Shown: positions 1-4,780 of the stretch, in pieces
Layout: each line of letters starts with the position of its first letter
Position numbering within the stretch: the stretch's first letter is position 1
Assembly: GCA_947627525.1 (NCBI GenBank)
Contig: CANQWJ010000093.1
Coordinates: 1-5,494, forward strand
Origin: an uncultured Bacilli bacterium
Lineage (GTDB): Bacteria > Bacillota_I > Bacilli_A > RF39 > UBA660
Reading direction: 5' to 3'
Length of the DNA: 5,494 nucleotides
Position numbers and translations under genes: made by a program
The notes under the pieces: generated by a model
Seen by the model: only the letters and a program-made list of their open reading frames with translations
The model's database searches: none
Told to the model about the DNA's origin: nothing

Positions 1-70
1 GACCAATTAATAAAACTTGACTTACTTTAATTTGTTCATTAATTAACAAATTGTTTTTTGAACTTGCTAT
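1..70 (-). CDS. infC: Translation initiation factor IF-3, N-terminal fragment (gene runs off the window)
   Basis: IF-3 binds the 30S subunit, keeps the subunits apart and proofreads the start codon and initiator tRNA. Only 23 codons are visible. The residues LLINEQIKVSQVLLIG match the conserved opening of the IF-3 N-terminal domain (typically VNEgIrareVrlIG). No ATG sits at a sensible distance from the ribosome binding site. GGAGG at 79-83 is 8 nt upstream of an in-frame ATA at 68-70, which I take as the start. An in-frame ATG at 83-85 overlaps the Shine-Dalgarno itself and could not be served by it. infC of E. coli and many other bacteria uses a non-AUG start (AUU) so that IF-3 represses its own translation, and AUA fits that logic. 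The upstream leader looks like an attenuator. rpmI and rplT normally follow infC but lie outside this window. The identity is confident despite the short fragment; the exact start is less certain. Confidence 0.87.
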   Translation of the reverse strand, partial: MASSKNNLLINEQIKVSQVLLIG

Positions 71-222
71 AAGAAACACCTCCATTAAATAATAAAAAGT
101 AGGTATTTGTACCTACTTATATCCATAAAAAATAATCTAAATTATTGACTCTATGGCTCTTTACCTATCGCTATTCGCAATCAGGTGGATGTAGGTACAT
201 CGCTTTCCTTTTTTTATTTACA
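71..222 (-). ncRNA. infC 5' leader with attenuator (L20-leader-like)
   Basis: Between the predicted infC transcription start (about 222) and the start codon lies a structured leader of about 150 nt with no coding potential. In transcription order it holds four hairpins. The first is 188-201 (GATGT/ACATC around ACCT). The second is 163-186 (ACCT, bulged G, ATTGC; loop GAATA; GCGATAGGT), the best-formed element, with a G:U pair. The third is 123-156, an imperfect hairpin closed by CCATA/TATGG around AATAAT/ATTATT. The last is a terminator hairpin at 97-118. In Bacillus subtilis the infC-rpmI-rplT leader is controlled by ribosomal protein L20, which promotes premature termination; the gene context makes the same control likely here. 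I cannot confirm a match to the Rfam L20 leader model by eye. A T-box is unlikely because no T-box sequence is present. Confidence 0.72.
94..118 (-). terminator. Leader attenuator terminator of infC
   Basis: A perfect 9-bp stem (AAGTAGGTA / TACCTACTT; + strand arms 97-105 and 110-118) with a 4-nt CAAA loop runs into a short T-rich tail (TTTTTATTATTT). It sits between the infC promoter and the infC ribosome binding site, so it can only act as a conditional terminator. Its 5' arm plus loop (GTAGGTACA, 108-116) is perfectly complementary to TGTACCTAC at 191-199 near the start of the leader, which would make a competing antiterminator pairing. Confidence 0.75.
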
Positions 223-228
223 TTGATA

Positions 229-257
229 ATTATATGTATTTTCCCCTTAAAAGTCAA
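229..257 (-). promoter_or_regulatory. Promoter of infC (sigma-A type)
   Basis: TTGACT (252-257), a 17-nt spacer and a perfect TATAAT (229-234) on the minus strand form a near-consensus housekeeping promoter. The predicted start of transcription is near 222. The -35 box begins only about 9 nt after the stop codon of the preceding gene. Confidence 0.85.
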
Positions 258-265
258 CAAAAAGT

Positions 266-556
266 TTATTTTTTTATCTTTTTATTTATTTTTTTCTTTT
301 CTTGTGGCTTTTTAACGCTTTTCTTGGAAGTATCATTATTTTTATCTTCACCATTTAAAATAAGAGTTGTCTTTTCAAACATTTTCATGAGAATGGTCGT
401 AATGACAAAAGTAACTATGCTATAACCTACTCCTAAATGAATAGCTAATGATAAAACAGCTAAAACAATAGTTAAGAGACTAAAGATAATAATACCTATT
501 CTAAGATATTGTTTTTTGCGATATAGAGCCATCTTTTCATCATTGGTAATTTTCAT
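266..556 (-). CDS. Hypothetical two-helix membrane protein with lysine-rich tail
   Basis: This is a 96-residue protein of no recognised family. A short charged N-terminus (MKITNDEKMALYRKKQ) is followed by two predicted membrane helices at about residues 19-39 and 41-60. A strongly basic cytoplasmic tail (about 71-96) contains KKSVKKPQEKKKINKKIKK. The open frame continues upstream to an ATG at 631, but that start lies 71 nt inside the preceding gene. The ATG at 556 has a good GAAGGA site 8 nt upstream, formed from the last codons of the preceding gene, and follows its TGA stop by 4 nt, so 556 is the chosen start. It is the last gene of a four-gene operon of membrane proteins and is probably translationally coupled. 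The lysine tail could bind nucleic acid or acidic phospholipid, but that is only a guess. Confidence 0.75.
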   Translation of the reverse strand: MKITNDEKMALYRKKQYLRIGIIIFSLLTIVLAVLSLAIHLGVGYSIVTFVITTILMKMFEKTTLILNGEDKNNDTSKKSVKKPQEKKKINKKIKK

Positions 557-560
557 AATG

Positions 561-833
561 TCAATCCTTCTTATTATGCCATCGCTTAATAGTGCGAATT
601 CCTGTTCCAACTGCTGTCGTAATTTTATCATTTACGGAGTTTAAAGCATTGTTAACACCAGCAATTATATTAAAGATACCATCTAGAGAATGTAACTTAT
701 AATTTATATCATCTAATGTATCATTAACATCTTTTACTAAAAAGATAGCTTTTATTGATAACACTATTAGAGCTATTAATAAAATAATAATTAAAATATA
801 AATAAAAGTCATTAAATTAATATTTTCAACCAT
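561..833 (-). CDS. Small single-pass membrane protein, DUF948-like
   Basis: This 90-residue protein has one strong N-terminal membrane helix (about 9-32). An amphipathic, helix-prone region follows (about 33-80: VKDVNDTLDDINYKLHSLDG, then NNALNSVNDKITTAV), and the C-terminus is basic (RTIKRWHNKKD). One N-terminal helix plus a segment with regularly spaced hydrophobics, and an N.aLNsVNdKi stretch, resembles DUF948 (the YtxG/YoxC type of Bacillota), whose role is poorly defined. The assignment is by eye and tentative. GGGAGG at 840-845 lies 6 nt before the ATG, which fixes the start. The gene sits 17 nt after the DUF308 gene and 4 nt before the next start, so it is firmly within the operon. Coiled-coil-like self-association at the inner face of the membrane is a reasonable inference. 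Confidence 0.78.
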   Translation of the reverse strand: MVENINLMTFIYILIIILLIALIVLSIKAIFLVKDVNDTLDDINYKLHSLDGIFNIIAGVNNALNSVNDKITTAVGTGIRTIKRWHNKKD

Positions 834-850
834 AAGGTACCTCCCACATA

Positions 851-1393
851 CTAATTAATATTATTTTTAAATAAGTAACACATAATTACATCTAAAACAG
901 CATAAAAAGTTAAAATTATTCCTAAGAATTGAAACATATTTAATGCTGTTTGTAAAGGATCTAAAATTAGAATAATACCTAAAATAATCATTATTATAAA
1001 AAGAAGCAAAGTAACACCAAAATCCTTCATTTTATCTTTCTTCAATTGCTTTAAAGGACCTATTTTCAATAAAGTATTCAATATCAATAAAATACCAATA
1101 GTAATAGGAATAAATCCTTTAATAATCGTCGGATAGAAAAAGACGACTAAAGCAGCAATCAAAGATATTAAACTATAGATAATACTTATATCAAATTTTT
1201 TTGTCTTATTCTCTCTAGTTAAATATTTATATAAACCAAATAAGCAAATAAAAGCTAAAATAATAGCGATTGACCTAGAAACAAATGTTACCGTTGCATC
1301 TGGCTTAAATAGTAAGAACAAGCCAAATATCGTGAAGAAAGATGATGTCACAATACTTAGCCAAAAAGTTGTATTTACTTCTTCTTTATTCAT
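851..1393 (-). CDS. HdeD/DUF308 family six-helix membrane protein
   Basis: This 180-residue integral membrane protein has six predicted helices at about 10-29, 37-57, 69-88, 92-112, 124-144 and 151-173. It shows the threefold internal repeat typical of the HdeD/DUF308 family: a helix ending in a proline-containing turn (LLFKPDATV, VFFYPTIIKG, LILDPLQTAL), then a glycine-containing helix. E. coli HdeD is linked to acid resistance at high cell density; in Bacillota the biochemical role of the family is unknown. The start codon is 10 nt after the stop of the upstream gene. The Shine-Dalgarno region (AGGGATGG) overlaps the upstream TAG stop, suggesting translational coupling. Loops between helices are basic (RENKTKK, KQLKKDKMK), which places them and both termini on the cytoplasmic side. 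Family assignment is fairly sure, function not. Confidence 0.8.
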   Translation of the reverse strand: MNKEEVNTTFWLSIVTSSFFTIFGLFLLFKPDATVTFVSRSIAIILAFICLFGLYKYLTRENKTKKFDISIIYSLISLIAALVVFFYPTIIKGFIPITIGILLILNTLLKIGPLKQLKKDKMKDFGVTLLLFIIMIILGIILILDPLQTALNMFQFLGIILTFYAVLDVIMCYLFKNNIN

Positions 1394-1403
1394 AAAACCA
1401 TCC

Positions 1404-2978
1404 CTATTTCATTAGTAAAAATACAATATATATAACAACAAAAACGATAGCACCTAATATTAATATTAAGTTTAACTTATTACCACCTTTTTTATTTTTA
1501 TTACGTAACATCATAATTGTTTTACGACTATTATCTCCCATTAGATATAGAAGCGTCTGTGAAATCAAATTAATCGCAACCCCACTACCAAGTATTGCTG
1601 TATTCTTACTATAGAAATAATCAACAACAATAAAAGGCACACGATTAGCGTAATTGATTAAAACTTTTTGATCATCAATCTCTGCTTCGTCCTTAACACC
1701 ATAAAGAGAAGTAAAAATTAACATATGGTGATTAGCATAAGCATACTCATACACTTTGCGTAGAGCTTTATCCATTTGTCCAAAATTGAACTTTAATTTT
1801 TCGATATCACCTTTTTTATAATCATTTAAGACATTAAAATCAACAATAATAAATTCATTTTGTCCGTCTTTAATCTCATTTAACAATATTTGCGTCATTT
1901 CCGCAAAATAATCATTATTTATTTTAACAGATTTAGTATTTAAATATGGACTTATCTCATTACGACCACCATTTAAAACACTATTTATATAACCAGCTCT
2001 TGTACTATCAGCAATAAGCGTTACTTTTTTATTTAACTTTTCCAAATCTTTAGTAAAATAAACATTTGGTATTTCATATTCATATGCATGAGCAAGAGTT
2101 GTATTTTCCTTAATTGGCAATAATGATGTAATCTTAATATTAGTTGGATTAGTATCAACATTAAATAATTGCGTTGGATTAATAATAATACTCAAATATC
2201 TCGTTATTGGCATTGGTTCATAGTTGAATATAAAAATACTATCATTGCTCTCAAAAAGAACTCTTCGTTTTGTTAAGAATGGTGTAATTTGTTCATCAGG
2301 AATACCATTTCGATATCTTGTATCAAATAATTCTTGCCAGTCTGACCAAGTTTCACCAATTGATGTTGTCGCAATCTTATATAGTTTAGCAAGATTAGTA
2401 ACTGGTGTTGAATCACTTACTAAATCAACTCCAACAATTAACGAAATATTAACATTATCATAATTGGCAGTAATTCTTGTTATAGCTTTAATTGAATTTT
2501 TAGCTTCTTTTAGACCACGCTCACTATTATAACCAATAAATAGATGTATACATACTTCTTTTACTTTCATTTCCATACATTTTTTAACAAAGGCGCTCAA
2601 TTGATCCCCTGTCGTATAGGAAAACTTATCACCAATCATGAAGAAAATATGCATTTTTGATTTGTTTTTAACGGCAAATTCAATACTACTAATCATTTTC
2701 TCATCGATGAAGTTTCCTTCCGCAATTCGTTTATCCATGCTTCTAACAGCTAGATTAATATATCCACCACTAGAAAAACAAGAATAACCAGTTTGATAAG
2801 TACTTACTTGATTCTTATTAAAACCGCACTCTTTACCATTAGCATCAAGTCCACAAAACATATATTCTTGACTCAATTTTGTAACTGTAGGAACTAAATC
2901 ATCACCCAAACTATAAGAATCCTTTGCTTCCATTCCAAATCCATTGGCTAAAAATAATATTGTTTTCTTTCCATTCAT
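1404..2978 (-). CDS. Membrane-anchored, catalytically dead homologue of cofactor-independent phosphoglycerate mutase
   Basis: The 524-residue protein aligns by eye over its whole soluble part with iPGM (GpmI, alkaline phosphatase superfamily, about 510 aa). Landmarks are LFLANGFG (8-15, iPGM LILDGWG), the NQVSTYQTGY block (56-65, iPGM GQMGNSEVGH), DSIFIFNYEP (246-255), IADSTRAGYINSVLNGG (322-338), the LIFTSLYG block (420-427, iPGM LITADHG), RVPFI (446-450) and a closing SQTLLYLMG (473-481). Nearly every active-site residue is changed. In Bacillus iPGM numbering these are D12 to N12, nucleophile S62 to Y61, H123 to Y121, R153/D154 to N151/S152, R185/R191 to V184/S190, R261/R264 to E254/P257, D444/H445 to L425/Y426 and H462 to N442. 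H407 falls on lysine/glycine. K336 aligns with R327. After a basic linker (486-501) a single C-terminal helix (502-523) should anchor it with the domain in the cytoplasm. It is therefore a pseudoenzyme, perhaps a sensor or scaffold. GAGGGG at 2986-2991 lies 7 nt before the ATG. It is first in a four-gene operon. Confidence 0.85.
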   Translation of the reverse strand: MNGKKTILFLANGFGMEAKDSYSLGDDLVPTVTKLSQEYMFCGLDANGKECGFNKNQVSTYQTGYSCFSSGGYINLAVRSMDKRIAEGNFIDEKMISSIEFAVKNKSKMHIFFMIGDKFSYTTGDQLSAFVKKCMEMKVKEVCIHLFIGYNSERGLKEAKNSIKAITRITANYDNVNISLIVGVDLVSDSTPVTNLAKLYKIATTSIGETWSDWQELFDTRYRNGIPDEQITPFLTKRRVLFESNDSIFIFNYEPMPITRYLSIIINPTQLFNVDTNPTNIKITSLLPIKENTTLAHAYEYEIPNVYFTKDLEKLNKKVTLIADSTRAGYINSVLNGGRNEISPYLNTKSVKINNDYFAEMTQILLNEIKDGQNEFIIVDFNVLNDYKKGDIEKLKFNFGQMDKALRKVYEYAYANHHMLIFTSLYGVKDEAEIDDQKVLINYANRVPFIVVDYFYSKNTAILGSGVAINLISQTLLYLMGDNSRKTIMMLRNKNKKGGNKLNLILILGAIVFVVIYIVFLLMK

Positions 2979-2985
2979 TGCTTAT

Positions 2986-3035
2986 CCCCTCACATATTCT
3001 AATTATATTTTAATAGTAAAAGCAACAGAAATCAA
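2986..3035 (-). promoter_or_regulatory. Probable promoter and ribosome binding site of the four-gene operon
   Basis: TTGATT (3030-3035) and TAAAAT (3007-3012) are separated by 17 nt. They lie just upstream of the GAGGGG ribosome binding site (2986-2991), which is 7 nt before the ATG at 2978. The predicted untranslated leader is only about 20 nt. The match is moderate. A perfect TATAAT at 3060-3065 is an alternative -10 but lacks a good -35. Confidence 0.5.
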
Positions 3036-3080
3036 TAGTATTTATTATTGCAAGACACTATTATACATAAATTATTACAA

Positions 3081-3103
3081 ACAAAAAAGCATTAAATAAT
3101 GCC
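3081..3103 (-). terminator. Intrinsic terminator overlapping the end of the small membrane-protein gene
   Basis: The stem GCATT / AATGC (+ strand arms 3089-3093 and 3098-3102) with a 4-nt loop, extendable by a G:U pair, is followed by TTTTTT (3083-3088). The hairpin contains the last codons and the TAA stop (3092-3094) of the gene it terminates. The stem is short, so termination may be partial. Confidence 0.62.
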
Positions 3104-3346
3104 ATTTTGTTTCCATACATAAATGATACTTAAAATGCTCATAATGATTTCTATAATTGATAGAACAACAACTGTTGTTTTAGCACCACTCTTCTTGTGA
3201 ATTTGTAAAGATAAACAAAGAGATACAACTGAACAAATTATACCAGCAAAGAAAAGACCAACTCCAAGTAATACTCCACAAATAACCAATTGATTATTTT
3301 CTTTTTTAGTTAATTTAGTCTCTTCAACATTTCCTTTATTTTCCAT
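3092..3346 (-). CDS. Small two-helix membrane protein (DUF4190-like)
   Basis: The 84-residue protein has a charged N-terminus (MENKGNVEETKLTKKENN), a long hydrophobic segment at about 19-47, a basic turn IHKKSGAK (49-56) and a second helix at about 55-77 ending in YVWKQNGII. The alternation of small residues in GVLLGVGLFFAGIICSVVSL and the short basic connector resemble the two-helix DUF4190-type membrane proteins common in Bacillota, but this is a weak, by-eye match and no function is known. AAAGGAG (3355-3361) lies 8 nt before the ATG and supports the start. The gene has its own promoter and terminator, so it is transcribed alone between the surface-protein genes and the iPGM-like operon. 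Confidence 0.78.
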   Translation of the reverse strand: MENKGNVEETKLTKKENNQLVICGVLLGVGLFFAGIICSVVSLCLSLQIHKKSGAKTTVVVLSIIEIIMSILSIIYVWKQNGII

Positions 3347-3376
3347 AATTTCTACTCCTTTACAATTATTAATATT

Positions 3377-3405
3377 ATTTTATCATAAAATATAATCATT
3401 GTCTA
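3377..3405 (-). promoter_or_regulatory. Promoter of the small two-helix membrane protein
   Basis: TAGACA (3400-3405), 17 nt of spacer and TAAAAT (3377-3382) each differ from consensus by one base. The promoter lies between the surface-protein terminator and the AAAGGAG ribosome binding site of the gene. Confidence 0.68.
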
Positions 3406-3428
3406 TTTTATTACATCGATTTAATTAA

Positions 3429-3456
3429 TAAAAAAAGGAATAGTAACTATTCCCTT
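3429..3456 (-). terminator. Intrinsic terminator after the complete surface-protein gene
   Basis: The minus-strand stem AAGGGAATAG / CTATTCCTTT (10 bp including one G:U) with a TTA loop leads into a T run at 3430-3436. It lies about 18 nt after the stop codon. Its core GGAATAG/CTATTCC is the same as that of the terminator after the paralogous gene. Confidence 0.88.
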
Positions 3457-3470
3457 AAATCTCATTAGAT

Positions 3471-3682
3471 TTTATTATTCATTTACTTTCTTTAAGTAAA
3501 GACCAGTTCCTAATGCACCTGTTAAAGCAATAACACTTAATGATACATAAGTTAATAAATTATCTCCTGTTGCTGGATTTGTCTCTTCTTTAACTGTTTT
3601 AAATGCCATATAAATAGTTAAATCTTCTTCTTTTGTTGTCCAATCATATTTATTCTTTAATTTTGCATCAGTATAGAATCCT
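3471..3682. repeat. Direct repeat, copy 1 (3' end of surface-protein gene)
   Basis: This stretch of about 212 bp differs from 4569-4780 at only about 8 positions by eye (about 96% identical). It covers the sorting signal and the end of the repeat-like module. Similarity falls abruptly beyond it, which suggests gene conversion or selection on the anchor region. Confidence 0.85.
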
Positions 3683-4431
3683 ATAAATTTAATTTTAGTA
3701 TTTTTTAAATCACCATTAACCATTTCTTCTAATTCCTTTATCTCCTCTGAACTAAAAGTGTAGTTAACAGGAACTTCTGGTGCGATTTCTTCACTAAGTT
3801 TAACTTCTTTTCCATCTACAACTGGTACGATTGTTAGATTTACTTTTTGGACTTCTTCACTCCATTTTTCTTCATTCCAAACAGGTGTTGACTCATTTTC
3901 ACCAAACTTATGAGCATCCTCATAAAGAACAATCTTTTCTGGTACAATAACAATATTAATCGTTTGAGTCATTTCTGTTGTCTTATCTTTATCTTTCCAT
4001 TTCAAAGTATAAGTTTTTGTAACATTACTATTTTTATTTTTAGCAGCATTGGTTAGTGATGATACTTTAAATCCTAAGTATTTATCAAATGAAGTCCCTT
4101 CTTTTGATTCTTCGTTTAACTTAATATCGCTTGCTTCTTCTGGCATAGTTACGCGGAAACCAATCCAAGCATAACCTCCAGGTCTTTGTTCGTCACCAAC
4201 TGGTGTGTTTGATCCTTCCGTTCCAAGCATTTGGAAAGTAGCAGCATCAACTGTTATGGTTGTAGTAGCTTCTCCACTACCTACAACAACTGGTTTAGTA
4301 CCATCCTTAAAAGTATCTTCATTAGTAATATCTTCTACTTTAGCATATTCGTGTTCTTCTTCAGCATATACACCTGGCATTAATAACACACATGCTAATA
4401 ACATAATTATAAACATTATTGTTTTTTTCAT
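3475..4431 (-). CDS. Sortase-anchored surface protein (NPATG sorting signal)
   Basis: This 318-residue secreted protein is probably attached to the cell wall. A signal peptide (MKKTIMFIIMLLACVLLMPG, then VYA) is probably cut after A23. The acidic ectodomain (24 to about 205) matches no family I recognise. Residues about 198-277 form a module whose end (FIGFYTDAKLKNKYDW, then LTIYMAF) looks like the second half of a Listeria-Bacteroides/InlB B-type repeat. The C-terminus is a sorting signal: NPATGD (285-290), a hydrophobic helix (292-313) and a charged tail KKVNE. NPxTG-type motifs are typical of class B-like sortases; no sortase gene is in the window. I start at ATG 4431, with GGAG spaced properly upstream. 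The in-frame ATG at 4449 overlaps that ribosome binding site and would spoil the signal peptide with MEGERK. The gene is a tandem paralogue of the next gene upstream, and its promoter holds a G9 tract. Confidence 0.87.
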   Translation of the reverse strand: MKKTIMFIIMLLACVLLMPGVYAEEEHEYAKVEDITNEDTFKDGTKPVVVGSGEATTTITVDAATFQMLGTEGSNTPVGDEQRPGGYAWIGFRVTMPEEASDIKLNEESKEGTSFDKYLGFKVSSLTNAAKNKNSNVTKTYTLKWKDKDKTTEMTQTINIVIVPEKIVLYEDAHKFGENESTPVWNEEKWSEEVQKVNLTIVPVVDGKEVKLSEEIAPEVPVNYTFSSEEIKELEEMVNGDLKNTKIKFIGFYTDAKLKNKYDWTTKEEDLTIYMAFKTVKEETNPATGDNLLTYVSLSVIALTGALGTGLYLKKVNE

Positions 4432-4450
4432 TTTTCTTTCTCCCTCCATA

Positions 4451-4464
4451 ATATTTATAAATAT
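4451..4464. repeat. 14-bp perfect palindrome at the predicted transcription start
   Basis: ATATTTATAAATAT at 4451-4464 is a perfect palindrome directly after the -10 box and before the ribosome binding site. It could be an operator half-pair or a small hairpin in the leader, but an AT-only palindrome can arise by chance in such an AT-rich genome. Confidence 0.35.
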
Positions 4465-4495
4465 ATTATACCCCCCCCCACCACAATAAAGTCAA
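4465..4495 (-). promoter_or_regulatory. Promoter of the surface-protein gene with a poly-G spacer (putative phase-variable switch)
   Basis: TTGACT (4490-4495) and a perfect TATAAT (4465-4470) are separated by 19 nt. The half of the spacer next to the -10 is an uninterrupted run of nine G (C9 on the + strand, 4471-4479). The preferred spacer for the housekeeping sigma factor is 17 nt, so this allele should be weaker than optimal and loss of two G would give the ideal spacing. Homopolymer tracts at this position change length by slipped-strand mispairing and switch surface-protein genes on and off in other bacteria (Neisseria porA and opc, Bordetella fim, Mycoplasma hyorhinis vlp). Predicted transcription starts near 4458. 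Confidence 0.8.
4471..4479. repeat. Homopolymer tract, nine C on + strand (G9 on minus)
   Basis: Nine consecutive C bases lie in a strongly AT-rich intergenic region. It is by far the longest G/C homopolymer in the window and sits exactly inside the promoter spacer of the surface-protein gene. Confidence 0.95.
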
Positions 4496-4542
4496 TACTT
4501 TAAGAAATAAGTACTAATCATTTACAAAAAAATTGTCTAAAA

Positions 4543-4564
4543 AAGGAATAGTTTCCTATTCCTT
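4543..4564 (-). terminator. Intrinsic terminator after the upstream surface-protein paralogue
   Basis: A perfect 9-bp stem AAGGAATAG / CTATTCCTT closes a GAAA (GNRA) tetraloop, and the RNA continues with TTTT (the stem's last two bases are also T). It separates the two paralogous genes, so the downstream copy depends on its own poly-G promoter. The stem matches the terminator at 3429-3456. Confidence 0.9.
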
Positions 4565-4568
4565 AAAT

Positions 4569-4780
4569 TTTATTATTCATTTACTTTTTTTAAGTAAAGA
4601 GCAGTTCCTAATGCACCAGTTAAAGCAATAACACTTAATGATACATAAGTTAATAGATTGTCTCCTGTTGCTGGGTTTGTCTCTTCTTTAACTGTTTCAA
4701 ATGCCATATAAATAGTTAAATCTTCTTCTTTTGTTGTCCAATCATATTTATTCTTTAATTTTGCATCACTATAGAATCCT
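4569..4780. repeat. Direct repeat, copy 2 (3' end of paralogous surface-protein gene)
   Basis: This is the partner of the repeat at 3471-3682, in the same orientation and about 1.1 kb away. A second, perfect 39-bp match joins the signal-peptide regions (4361-4399 and 5456-5494). The two genes are therefore near-identical at both ends and different in the middle. Confidence 0.85.

Noticed and set aside
71..222. T-box riboswitch in the leader
   Set aside because: No T-box consensus sequence is present, and the downstream gene is infC, which fits an L20-type leader.
234..425. 63-codon open frame on the + strand
   Set aside because: It lies opposite the real lysine-tailed membrane-protein gene. 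Its phenylalanine richness is the mirror of lysine AAA codons, and it has no ribosome binding site.
557..631. Extended start (ATG at 631) for the last operon gene, giving 121 residues
   Set aside because: It would overlap the preceding gene by 71 nt. The ATG at 556 has a proper GAAGGA site and 4-nt spacing after the upstream stop.
2224..2463. 79-codon open frame on the + strand
   Set aside because: It lies entirely antisense within the iPGM-like gene, whose protein shows clear family conservation; there is no ribosome binding site.
1404..2978. Annotation as functional gpmI
   Set aside because: The overall fold matches, but the catalytic serine, aligned metal ligands and phosphate-binding residues are substituted, so naming it gpmI would mislead.
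3060..3088. Alternative operon promoter using TATAAT at 3060-3065
   Set aside because: At a 17-nt spacing the -35 would be TTTTTT, the tail of a terminator; TTGATT/TAAAAT nearer the gene is a better pair.
4390..4392. Lipobox-like LLAC in the surface-protein signal peptide
   Set aside because: The hydrophobic segment continues past the cysteine to a good VYA cleavage site, and the C-terminal sorting signal argues for wall anchoring rather than a lipoprotein.
4205..4489. 94-codon open frame on the + strand ending in a run of prolines
   Set aside because: It is antisense to the surface-protein gene and its promoter; the proline run is just the C9 tract.
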